Below, one piece after another: positions 53,602-63,199 of a stretch of DNA of 64,000 bases. The notes below the pieces were generated by a model that did no database searches, was not told the origin of the DNA, and saw only the letters and a list, made by a program, of their open reading frames with translations. Position 1 is the stretch's first letter. Every line of letters begins with the position of its first letter. Both the position numbers and the translations under genes were made by a program. The DNA is taken from the NCBI RefSeq assembly GCF_026151205.1, contig NC_087075.1:4624359-4688358 (forward strand). Direction: 5' to 3'. Source of the stretch: Bolinopsis microptera (lineage: Eukaryota; Ctenophora; Tentaculata; Lobata; Bolinopsidae).

Positions 53602-56600
53602 CTGAAAGTACACAAATGTTTAGATTTCGGTGGGGTACGGGACGATAACGATACAATAGTTTTTAAATATGTATGTTAGGTCGATGATGATTAATTACTC
53701 TACACTCGAATATCACGTGACTACTACATGTTCTCTAGATGGCCCTGAGGGACTTTACACTTATTAAAAACATTAAACCCTCTTCTCTGATATGACGTCA
53801 TGTTACGTTATCAAACAGTTTTTCGCAGATAACTCCTCAGGCGAGCATTTTAACCCTATGTCATGTGATTCGGAATCAGCGTTTAAAAATACATCGATTC
53901 ACAGTAAAGTTTCAACTGTTGGAGGCCCTTTTAGAAACATCTCGAAATTCGAGTGTAGAATTAGTTAGCACGCTGAATGTTAGGTCACTGCAGTTTCAGT
54001 ACATGTCTGGTTAACTTGAAACAAGATAAAAGTGACTGTATATGAAGAAAATCACTTCATTAGTTGTTTATAACTCGGATTTAACGTAAAAATTGACACC
54101 TCGTATGCCACTTTATCAGGTGATAATTTAAAATTCATCCCAACTTCTGTTGACCTCCCAGCTCACGCTTTTAAGTAGGCTGGCTAACTTAATTTTCTTA
54201 TCGCAATATCAAAAAGGGCTTACCGTTTGAAAATTCTGTTGTCACTCGAATATTTGAGCGAGATAAAGGCATGTTTACGAGACATGAATGATCAGGTGAT
54301 TGAAGTTTAAATAGGTCACCACCTTACATTATCACATTCTTCAAAAATATTATCATATTGTTCAAAAATATCCGTGCGGTAACTGTCATGTGAGTGTCAT
54401 ATCTTTAAGTGAAGGGGCTTTTAAAAGCAACATTTCACCGATGCGTGGCATTCGCCTAACCGTATTTTGATCGAGTAACCAGTTTCAAGTAACCAGTTTC
54501 AAGGAGTTATATTGAATGTTAACCAACAATTCACTTGCACTTACTTTACTCAATTATTTTTGAAACAAAATTTAACCCCGAATCCTAATCACGAGGTGAC
54601 GAAAGGATATAATATATTGTTGTACAAACTGCAGACTACTTATATTATAAGACCAGAAACTTTTGGAATTTACCAAAACGTTCGATCCAAGTCTACTCCT
54701 TCTATCCGGTCTAACATATTTACAATTTTTGCTCTCCAATTTTGTAAGACATAACTTAAACCACCAAACATAACAACTTACCAAGTAAGAAGTTAATCAC
54801 ACAGTCCATTTCAATAGACTATAAATTAACTATAAACACACCAGCTAAATGCCCCGCTCCGACACCCTCGCAAGAAACCCTCTAAAACACTACCAGGGAA
54901 CAGCACACTTTTCTCCCACCAAACACACACACACAGTCTCGGGGGAATCCTAAAAATGGTCGCTAGCAGTAAACTCCCAAGGGCACGTGGCCTATTTTTG
55001 GTGTGTCATGTGACTGGGCACGTGGCCTAGTTTTGGTGTGTCATGTGACTGGGCACGTGGCCTAGTTTTGGTGTGTCATGTGACTGGGAAAACACGCACG
55101 TGATGGCACCACTTTTTCCGCGAAAATTTGAGTTAATTGAACTGTGATATAGGTATATTGAGGGGACTTGTGTGGTAGCTGTGAAACTAGTTGGAAGTAG
55201 CTGGTTCAGACTTCTGGTGAATGTTATAGGGTGGATCTGGAGAGCTGATACAAAGGGGGGGGGGGGGGGGGGGGGGTGCAAGTTTAATAATATGGTCCCA
55301 TACTATTCTTAGTAGCTATTATAAAGTTATTAATACCAGATATTGCAAGATATTTTGAAGATGGCAAAAGGTGGTGTGCGATTGTTCATGAATTTTCCTC
55401 TCTTATTGGAGGTATAAATAAAAGTAACGGTATGATACCTTATACACATAACCTCAATTTAAATAAAATAAAGTAAAATGTGAGCCGTACCTGAGCTGTA
55501 GAGATTAGTGAAGTTGGGAGCCTGAAACATGGGGCTGGGAGAGGCGCTCGTACTGTAGGGTACCACGCTTCCAAAACTGGGGATAATAGGGCTACATTTA
55601 GGGAGATTTAAAAAGGAGGTTTAATCCTAGCTTCAACACAGTCACATGATTTTGAGTATCCAATCTTGGACTGAATAATAATTATTTGCGGAACGTCAAT
55701 TTGCTTGAGGTGTTTAATCCCCAGTTCCAAATTTAACTCTTATCTGTAATTCACCAAACAAGTGGTATTTTGGGTCGAAATATTTCAACTCTTTATCATC
55801 GCGGAACACATACCAGTTTGAAAACTGTAAAAATACCGACCAGTAATTACCTGTAGTGACTGGTGGGGATGCTGTGAGATATGGTAGGAATGTTCATTGT
55901 CCACGGTTCTGCTGTTGGTGTGTATTCTGTTGGTAACCCTGAGATGTACGCTAATTAATTATCTAATAGGTTAATTGAGATTGCTGATGAGTTCTGATGA
56001 TTTCACTACACAGACACGGACTAAACATTTTAATAAAACTTTAAAGGGAGGCTTTGTTCGCTATTTCACTGTTCAAAATAGTTTCCAGCGCAAATTTTTA
56101 AAGTTTGATATTTAAAAAATGTTTAATCTTAAACTTCGCAAAGTTGCGCTGGGAACTGAGCAGCAAAAGGAAGTGTTGCTAAAAGAAGGGAGTGTTGCTA
56201 AGGAGTGTTGCTAAGGAGTGTTGCTAAGGAGTGTTGCTAAGGAGTGTTGCTAAGCAACAAGTCTCACCTGATATAAGTCTGTTAACATTAGTAGCAGCTC
56301 CAGTATTACTCATATCAGCCTCTCTCTGTTTCTTCCTCCACTTCGCTCTACGATTCTGGAACCAAACCTGAAGAGAGGAGAAGTTTAGACCAATCAGAAT
56401 AAGTGGTTCTGCGCCACTTATGGTTCTGTGATACAAGCCATCAAATCACAGCACAGTATTCACACCACGTGATACAAGCTAACCAATTACAGCACAGTAT
56501 TCACACCACGTGATACAAGCTATCCAATCACAGCACAGTATTCACACCACGTGATACAAGCTAACCAATTAAATCACGTTTACAGCTTCACTACATGGCC

Positions 56601-59600
56601 ACAAGTTGGGCCTGATGTTTTAATTTTTAAAAACCTTAAAGTCCATAAATTTGCGCCGGGAACAATTTTCATATTATTATTAGTTAATTGACATGATATG
56701 AGGCAGTCAAGGTGTGGCCAATAAAAAGTCATGATTAAGGCTCGGTATTTCAGACAGTGCCTTTATTCAGATCTTGGATATTGAAAAAGTGCGAATTGGT
56801 TTCCATCAGCACCAATTACTAAACTGAGAAAACCTCGTTAATCTCGTTAAAGTTTGTAATACCTAAATGTTTTAAATTATCCGGTGATCGAATTTAAATT
56901 TGAAGCAAGGTTTAGAAAGATTAATAAGCAACAACATTGTGCGAGCTGACATCACTTGGGCTGGAATCTCACCAGGCCTCAATAAAGCCTTCTAATAAGG
57001 TTAAATTCTTTCCTTTATAAGTTTATTGATTTATAAGTACACTTAATGTAATATAACACAAGGTAACATTATTATCATTATACTGTTTTATAAAGTTTGG
57101 TCTTGTTGCTTCGCTCTGCCCGTTTTTTTGCGCTGTTTTTTAGTGATTGTTTTGACTCGACTTTATCCTTTTGATGTGTTTAATTGGTGGAGAAATCACA
57201 ATTTCTTTGAATTTAATTGTTGATGACCCGTTTGTTATATGCCTTCTAATCATCTACAAACTTCTTACATTTTTCCGGTTTTAATAGACGAAATCCGTAA
57301 GTAAGTGATAGTAGAGTGACTGTGAAGAATAATTATGCGAATGATCCCAAATATTTGTATCTGTTTACTCATAATTAACTCATTGATTAATTTAAATTAG
57401 GTAATTATAAATTACCTATACACTACTTTTGTGCTACTCATTATCAATACTTATGTGCACAATAGTATTTCTAATTCAAGACCACCACCGAGTCGGGATA
57501 TTGTACGGAGTAGCTATTCAATTATTACTCAATTGTTAATAAAGTCCGTACCAGTCAACAGATGGCAACAGATGCGTCTCAGCTTGAAATTTGTTCTAAA
57601 CTAAGCGGGGCTTGAAATGTACGTTAAAAACACAGTTTCTCCGGTTATACAGTTATAAACTCGCCGAATTTCACGCAATTTTGACAATTTTCAGTCTTTC
57701 ACGAAAGTGTGAAATTTCGAGTAGAGTTTTGAAATCAGTCTCACGTGACGATGGGCTGATTGTGAGTAAAAACCACGTGCACAATTCTTTTCAAACACCT
57801 TCACACCAGTTAGATTTACAAAACAACGTACTAAACGACCTTGTATAATTACCATCGCTGAAACATAATACAGGCCAAACAAAAGTTCAAAGTACGCGAC
57901 ATCATTTCACATTCACTTTCACTTTCACTTTGACATGAACAATGTTCTTACCTGGACCCTAGCTTCAGTAAGATCTAATCCATTAGCCAGCTCCTCCCTG
58001 GTCAGAACGTCAGGGTAGTGGGACTTGTCAAACTCTGCTTCTAGCTGGTCTAACTGGTAGGTTGAGAACTGGGTCCTGGTAGTGGTTTATCAAGGGAATG
58101 GGAAATAACGAATAAATTGATTCTAACTATATTATTATTCTATTTAATACTTCAAAAGTGAATACTTAAATAGGTTGTCTAAGACCAGTTAGTTTTGTTC
58201 CAATATTGGGATATTATAAAGTTATAAATGGTAGATATATATTATATAAGACACAAATATGCATATGTAGTAAATGTAGTTGTACCTGTTACGTCGTTGC
58301 TTTCGTTTAGCACTTCTCTCAGCGGTGATACCACCTTGACCAGAACCGGGCTCTTCCTTTATATTACCCACTAATGTGGTGGTGGAGACTACCGAGCCTG
58401 AAAAAGTGGTGGGGTCAGTGGTGGGGTCAGTGGTGGGGTCAGTGGTGGGATCAGTGGTGGGGTCAGTGTGGGGTCAGTGGTGGGGTCAGTGGTGGGGTCA
58501 GTGGTGGGGTCAGTGGTGAGAGTCAAAACAATAAACTTGCAGACCACTCCCTGGTCTTACATGCTTTGAGTGAATTTAGGAAATTTGGGCATGAGGTAAT
58601 GCCAATGGGTATGACCTATAAACGGCCAATACGTATAATCGTGAAATTCAATTCTCCACCGGCCATGACGTCGCCTAGCGGTAAAAGTTGCCATGACGTC
58701 GCCTAGCGGTAAACGTTTGTTACTAAAGTATAAACGGGAAATTGTCACGAGCGCTTCTTGAATGCGTCTATGCTAAATTCAGGTTTGCCATGAAGGCTAA
58801 ACAACTGCTATATTTTCTAAAAATAAAACTATAGACGGGTGATTATCAAGGAAAGTTTGTTCAATTTTTGATTTGTAATGAAGAACTTAAAAAGTTGATA
58901 ACATTCTGGCTAGTCTCTTTTCGATGCATTCCTTTATGTAGATCGTGAGGGCTCAAGAACATCAAACCAAAAACTCAATACGAGATTAGAAGGCCAGTAC
59001 CTGGTAAACAACGAGGCTTGCGTTTATGTTAAAAAGAAGCAGAATAAAATCTGATAAGTCTAGTTTAATATGTTTAAATTGGGTTTAAAAGTTTTTAAAT
59101 GAATCAAATTTATCGCAGAGAAACGTTCGAGGAAGGTTTGATAAACGTGTCTAAAACATACACTATCTTAACCCATTAAGACCCAAACCCAGTTAACGAT
59201 TTCCACGAAATTTTCCACGAAATTTTGTTTCCACGAAACACTGTGTCCCACCCTAATATTTGAAACAACTTAAGTTAGGTAACAAATCCGATTACAAGTA
59301 ACCGATAACACAATTACCAATCACCCCCTTCATAAACCACACAAAACTAACAATAATCAACAAATTATAAATTATGACAGTAGCCAGCAGTGGATAATTC
59401 AATATATTACTCTCTCCATTACTCTCAAAGTCAAAACCAGCATGAAGCTCATAAATTAAATTTTCGCCACAATAATTACTCGAAAATTGAACAATTCGAT
59501 TTGGGGTAAATGCAATTATTAAGTTAAGGGCTGAACAACACACCAAGTCAAGTGGTTAATCACGGCGGTAATTGCACTGGTAATTAAGTAATTACCTGTG

Positions 59601-59608
59601 ATGTACAT
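53243..59608 (-). CDS. Paired-like (Q50) homeobox gene, 7 coding exons, about 298 residues
   Basis: A DNA-binding transcription factor. Joins (minus): 59608-59596 (candidate ATG exon), 58397-58286, 58075-57952, 56367-56268, 55938-55851, 55591-55491, 53601-53243. Phases agree throughout. The homeodomain is residues 38-97: [58 protein letters not shown], with Gln50, Trp48, Phe49 and Asn51. HYPDV-REELA and LTEARVQ are paired-class signatures. The N-terminus has a possible sumoylation site IKEEP. The C-terminus is rich in Ser/Pro/Asn/Thr and contains [15 protein letters not shown] (260-274), a divergent OAR-like motif. No paired domain. The subfamily (Alx/Arx/Rax/Prrx-like) is unresolved. The ATG exon is the weakest part. 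Confidence 0.88.
53660..55490 (-). other. Homeobox intron 6 with small repeats
   Basis: A 35-bp unit (GGGCACGTGGCCTAGTTTTG and so on) is tandem at 54981-55088, three copies each with CACGTG. A 22-base G run is at 55255-55276. No exon or gene is supported. Confidence 0.6.
55491..55591 (-). CDS. Homeobox gene exon 6, two in-frame acceptors
   Basis: Acceptor AAATGTAG/CCCTAT at 55591 or TATCCCCAG/TTTTGG at 55576; both keep the frame and differ by five residues. Donor AGCTCAG/GTACGG. Encodes [20 protein letters not shown] then PNFTNLYSS. Confidence 0.8.
55851..55938 (-). CDS. Homeobox gene exon 5
   Basis: Acceptor ACATCTCAG/GGTTACC, donor CACTACAG/GTAATT, 88 nt. Encodes [20 protein letters not shown], low complexity and Thr/Pro-rich. 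Supported by phase on both sides. Confidence 0.8.
56189..56255. repeat. 13-bp repeat near the exon 4 donor
   Basis: AGTGTTGCTAAGG is repeated five times, ending within 12 bp of the donor of homeobox exon 4. Confidence 0.85.
56268..56367 (-). CDS. Homeobox gene exon 4 (helix 3)
   Basis: Acceptor CTCTTCAG/GTTTGG, donor ATATCAG/GTGAGA, 100 nt. Encodes [20 protein letters not shown], the recognition helix, then a Gly/Ala/Asn linker. Confidence 0.95.
56427..56571. repeat. 41-bp repeat with CCAAT and CACGTG, 3-4 copies
   Basis: CACACCACGTGATACAAGCT, then AACCAATTACAGCACAGTAT, recurs at 56461, 56502 and 56543. Each unit pairs a CACGTG E-box with a CCAAT-type box inside intron 3. Confidence 0.85.
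57952..58075 (-). CDS. Homeobox gene exon 3 (helices 1-2)
   Basis: Acceptor CACTACCAG/GACCC, donor GGTCCAG/GTAAGA, 124 nt. Encodes [20 protein letters not shown] and [10 protein letters not shown] through RVQ. The intron lies between residues 46 and 47 of the homeodomain, a position typical of paired-class genes. Confidence 0.93.
58286..58397 (-). CDS. Homeobox gene exon 2 (N-terminal, start of homeodomain)
   Basis: Acceptor CTTTTTCAG/GCTCGG, donor CGTAACAG/GTACAA, 112 nt. Encodes [15 protein letters not shown] and [12 protein letters not shown], ending in the N-terminal arm of the homeodomain. Confidence 0.85.
58406..58519 (-). repeat. 12-bp minisatellite abutting homeobox exon 2 acceptor
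   Basis: On the coding strand ACCACTGACCCC is repeated nine to ten times and stops about 7 nt before the acceptor AG at 58398-58399. Each unit offers CTGAC (branch-point-like) and a C-rich tract. Confidence 0.9.
58672..58710 (+). repeat. CATGACGTCGCCTAGCGGTA duplication
   Basis: CATGACGTCGCCTAGCGGTAAA occurs twice in tandem with a four-base spacer. The boxes contain TGACGTC (half CRE). Confidence 0.6.
59596..59608 (-). CDS. Homeobox gene candidate first coding exon (13 nt)
   Basis: GAGATGTACATCACAG/GTAATT on the minus strand: ATG, three codons and a strong donor in phase 1, the phase exon 2 needs. Joining gives [12 protein letters not shown]. Any other upstream ATG exon ending in phase 1 would also fit. 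Confidence 0.4.
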
Positions 59609-59819
59609 CTCAGAACGGATAATTATTCCTCCTTATCAGATTAGCGGGATCAGCACGAACAGGGATGGAAGACGTGTAATCAACTTAAACTAAGGGGTAT
59701 CTAACAACAACCGATAATATGTATCACCAAATGTAAACTTTCGCCATCAAATCGAATAAATAATGTGTTTAGACGGTTAGTATACTGTTGGAACAGTGGA
59801 GAGTTTCACGGATTGACTG

Positions 59820-60110
59820 AAACCGTTACACAGCTAGAAATACAAAGCACGTGACACGTGATAATAGTCACGTGGGCTCATCAGCTGGGTTTTAGTGGCT
59901 GTTTTACCTGATGTTACATGTAATCCTATTAACACTGTATAGATTTATTCTTCCGTTCTGTGGGCACGTGTGTATCGGTTGTTGCACGTGCAGATGCGCG
60001 GAGGCTGGTATTGGTTGTTTTGGTAACCAGGCAAGCAGTCAGTGTTTGATTGGATGGTTCTGTCACGTGAGTTAACAGCGAGTGCTGATTGGACAGGAAG
60101 GGGCATTTGG
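59820..60110 (-). promoter_or_regulatory. CACGTG/CCAAT cluster upstream of the homeobox gene
   Basis: CACGTG occurs at about 59850, 59856, 59869, 59966 and 60063, and CACGTGC near 59986. CCAATCA on the minus strand lies near 60048 and 60091. The cluster is 200-500 bp before the candidate first exon. Position and box content suit a promoter or proximal enhancer; not proven. Confidence 0.4.
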
Positions 60111-60322
60111 GCGGGTATAGTTTTCACTTTAGTAACAGAGACTGAAATCAACAATTACTTTGGAAGTTTGAAGGTTGGGTATCCTTGTATCATTAATAAG
60201 CAGATTGGCCCTACCCCTAACACCGTGTCACCAGAACCACGATACTCAATAACAAATGAGAAGTACTAGTTGGTGTATATATCTGATTGGAGTTTTTGAG
60301 GAACGGTTTTCTGGTGTATAAT

Positions 60323-60361
60323 GTTGAGATCAGAGTTGAGATCAGAGTTGAGATCAGAGTT
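60323..60361. repeat. GTTGAGATCAGA tandem repeat, left part
   Basis: Three 12-bp units; the array resumes at 62648 after the inserted element. Confidence 0.85.
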
Positions 60362-62647
60362 CTGCCGTTTTCTGACAAAATTGCTTAAGTAACATTTTGG
60401 AAATTTCGGGTTTTTTGGTCTAACTTTTGTTTTTGGGTCAAGAACTATCCCTGAGGACCATTGGATACATTCGCCGACCCCCCAAAACCCCCTTTTTGGA
60501 ACCCCCTAAAATGCAAAAAATGGTCATTTTTCTGAGAAAAGTGCTTAAGTAACATTTTGGAAAACGGGTGCCGTTTATTTCAAAAATGGTGCCATTTCGG
60601 GAACTGAAAACGGTGGCATTGTTTTCTACGTCCAAAACTGGCCTAGTGATGGCAATTTGGTGATCGTGGGTCTTTTGGCCTGGGAAAAAACAATTTATGT
60701 CACTTAAGCACTTTTGTGAAAACGGGCTCGTTTTCTCACTAAAGTGCTTAAGTGCCATTATACGTTTAATTAAATGTTGATTCTGCCAACTGAAACTATA
60801 TAATCAGTACTAAAATTTTCACGGCGGATCGATTGGTGATGGTCATAAACTTCAGAAACGCTAGCTTCGCCGTCAAAATTGCCGATTTGTCAAAGCAGAA
60901 CGTTTCAAAATATACGTCATAATTTGCTCTAAAATTTTTTATTCTCTTATAAGTTGAGACTGGCGGGATTATCGACAGGCAAGGGAACATTACCAAAGAG
61001 ATAGAAGCGATTTGCTTCACTGCTCCTTCTCTGTTGATATGGAGAAAATTCTTTTACTACCACACATGCCGGAGTACAAGGAGGCGATTTTTTAAAGACG
61101 CCTTGTCACATTTAACGAGACCTTCGCGAGGCTGGGGTCAGACGGAGCTCCTTTAGCGATTCTTTGGAATGAGTCAATCGCAGGAAGGAAAGATGAGAAT
61201 GTGTCCTCGACTTGGATAAGGGCAATAAAACATTTTGCCAGTTGGCAAGATTGGTGGTAGCAGATTTGGGCAGACAATTGTTCTGCTCAAAACAAGTGTT
61301 GGACTTTATTTACTGCCCTATGTTCAATTATCAACAGCCCAGATGTTAACCTGGACAAGATAACGGTCAAGTATCTAGAGCCAGTGCACACCTTTATGAG
61401 TGCAGACTCATTCCACCATAAAGTGGAGTTGTCCATTAAACAATCAGGTCAACTTCATGATTATAAGGACTTTGTTCAGGCAGTTGAACAGGTGGGTACT
61501 GCGATAAGCATGAACTGCACAGACTTTGAAACGTGGCCAAGGTCCTACGGAACAAGCAACTAAAAAACTAAAGATGTTAAAGTTGTAAGTTTCCAGCGTG
61601 GGTCTGTAGAAATGGAATGGAAAACAAATCATGACGAGGTTTCCCTTCATTTCACTCCATTTCTCAGACAAAAAGACGAGAGACTCATTTCCATAGGTTG
61701 AAAAATAGCTTTCGCCCAGGAAGAGCCCCGGGGGATAGCTACTCCCAAAAAACAAGACATTATATACGTAAACTGTGCAGGCTTATGGCCCCGAGTAGTA
61801 GGGTATTCTGGATGAACTTGCCTGATAGTACAGATATAACAGATCTTAATCGAGTGTTTGACTAAAAATCATCTATTTCTTGTATTATTTACCATTTATT
61901 TATGTACAACAATTATGTTACATTTTTATACGCTTGTTTTTCTTTGCCTCGCGTTACGATATCAATAATTCGCAAATCATTGGTCTTTATAATGAAGAAA
62001 GCCTCATCTGAGTTCTTAATTTAATTTCTAAAGAAAGAAAATTATTTATTATTATCCCGTACTTTCACCAATCAACTTTTCGTTGAAATGCTGGTAGAAT
62101 TCCGACTATTTTTTAATCCGCTGGGGAGAAGGGAGTGTTTTCGTGTTCTTAAACCACCACCAATCAATTTGTCGTAAAATTTTAGGTCAGAATGATCGCA
62201 GATAAAGTTCCCACTAATGTGGCTGTACTTAAGCACTTTTCTCAGAAAACGAAATTTCTAAATTTTCTATTTTAGCGTGTCCCCTATTTACAACTAATGT
62301 TTCATCACAACAGTTTTAGGCTAATTTTTCGTTTTACTTTCGATGACCAATGGTTTGAACGGGTCATTTTCATCAGAACATGTAGTATTTGCCGATGTGA
62401 CTGTACTTAAGCACTTTTCTAAGAAATTCAAACTATAATTTGTGATTTTGAGGCACTTTCCGAGAAGTTAGGATGATGAAACCTTGTCAGAAGTCTCAAA
62501 AGTCGACAAAGTACCTTAGAAACATAGTGGGTGCAGTTTAAATTGGACAGTAGCTAGCCCAGAGCAATTACAGAATTGAAATCTTTAAAGTCAATTTGCA
62601 CAAAATGAACCTTGTGTTACTTAAGCACTTTTGTCAGAAAACGGCAG
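60362..62647. mobile_element. TIR transposon with decayed transposase-like gene, 2286 bp
   Basis: CTGCCGTTTTCTGACA at the left end is matched inverted at the right end (TGTCAGAAAACGGCAG). AGTT flanks both sides (60358-60361, 62648-62651), but the target is a 12-bp tandem repeat, so this duplication is tentative. The box ACTTAAGCACTTTT with TCAGAAAA recurs near 60368, 60527, 60698, 60729, 62225, 62402 and 62617, mostly pointing inward from both ends. Confidence 0.75.
61009..61865 (+). pseudogene. Transposase-like gene, three or more stops and one frameshift
   Basis: Plus-strand translation gives VDMEKILLLPHMPEYK, a stop, LVTFNETFARLG, LAILWNESIAGRKDENV, a stop, then WADNCSAQNKCWTLFTALCS, ITVKYLEPVHTFMSADSFHH and QLHDYKDFVQAVEQVGTAIS. 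More stops follow, and a final shifted segment VFWMNLPDSTDITDLNRVFD ends at TAA 61863. The D-N-C-x2-Q-N-K box with HTFMSADSFHH is a pattern I recall from a family of eukaryotic transposon-encoded proteins with a likely DDE/RNase-H-type core; its formal name is uncertain. It is the likely former transposase of the element around it. Confidence 0.65.
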
Positions 62648-62712
62648 AGTTGAGATCAGAGTTGAGATCAGAGTTGAGATCAGAGTTGTGATCAGAGTTG
62701 TGATCAGAGTCT
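62648..62712. repeat. GTTGAGATCAGA tandem repeat, right part
   Basis: About five units, later ones GTTGTGATCAGA. Same array as 60323-60361. Confidence 0.85.
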
Positions 62713-63091
62713 ATAGCTAGGATCTTAATAACAGGTAACAATTTTTTATCAGAAAATTGTAAACCTGGACTGTTGTGACTCTTTTTAAAACTATCCCTGG
62801 GCAAGCAATCTTCTTCTTCGTCTTTGTAGGGGGCTATGGTCCAGGAGCGGTTATTATAAGACAGAGCATTCACCAGCAGTGTCTCTACACTCTACAGGGT
62901 ACCTCCAGAGCCATTTCTGTTTCATAACCCAGGGAGTGTAACGGTACAAGGAGTGGACCACAAGAAAAAAGCAATACAAATTGAATAAACCACTGGTTTG
63001 ATTATCAGTGATTTTTTATTTACGGTAAAAAGGGTATTCCTGATGGGCCAATCACTGATGTTGTGACAACAAAACAGATACTGATAGTTAG

Positions 63092-63190
63092 ATATTATCC
63101 GGTTGGAAGAGACAAGGACAAGTGAAACTAGGAAGTTAGGAGTAAGGGCAAATTTTCGGCGTCGACGCCATCTTCAGGCTCAAATTATTT
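63092..63190 (+). repeat. Dispersed repeat, copy 2
   Basis: Resembles 4216-4320: GATATTATCCGGTTGGAAGA, GACAAGGACAAGTG, AGGAAGTTAGG. Orientation is the same as copy 1. Confidence 0.45.
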
Positions 63191-63199
63191 GTTATATAG

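Noticed and set aside
54512-54784. Overlapping 70-80 codon frames on both strands
   Set aside because: They lie in homeobox intron 6, start on non-ATG or weak codons and show no family features.
59945-60154. 69-codon minus frame upstream of the homeobox gene
   Set aside because: Begins with TTG, not ATG, and overlaps the CCAAT/CACGTG cluster; better read as promoter DNA.
60323-62712. AGTT as a firm target-site duplication
   Set aside because: The insertion is inside a 12-bp tandem repeat, where flanking identity is expected by chance.
62634-62900. Minus-strand stretch reading SYNNRSWTIAPYKDEEEDCLPR
   Set aside because: Protein-like, but no ATG, no convincing splice borders, and it runs into the 12-bp repeat. 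It could be an exon of an unseen gene; evidence insufficient.
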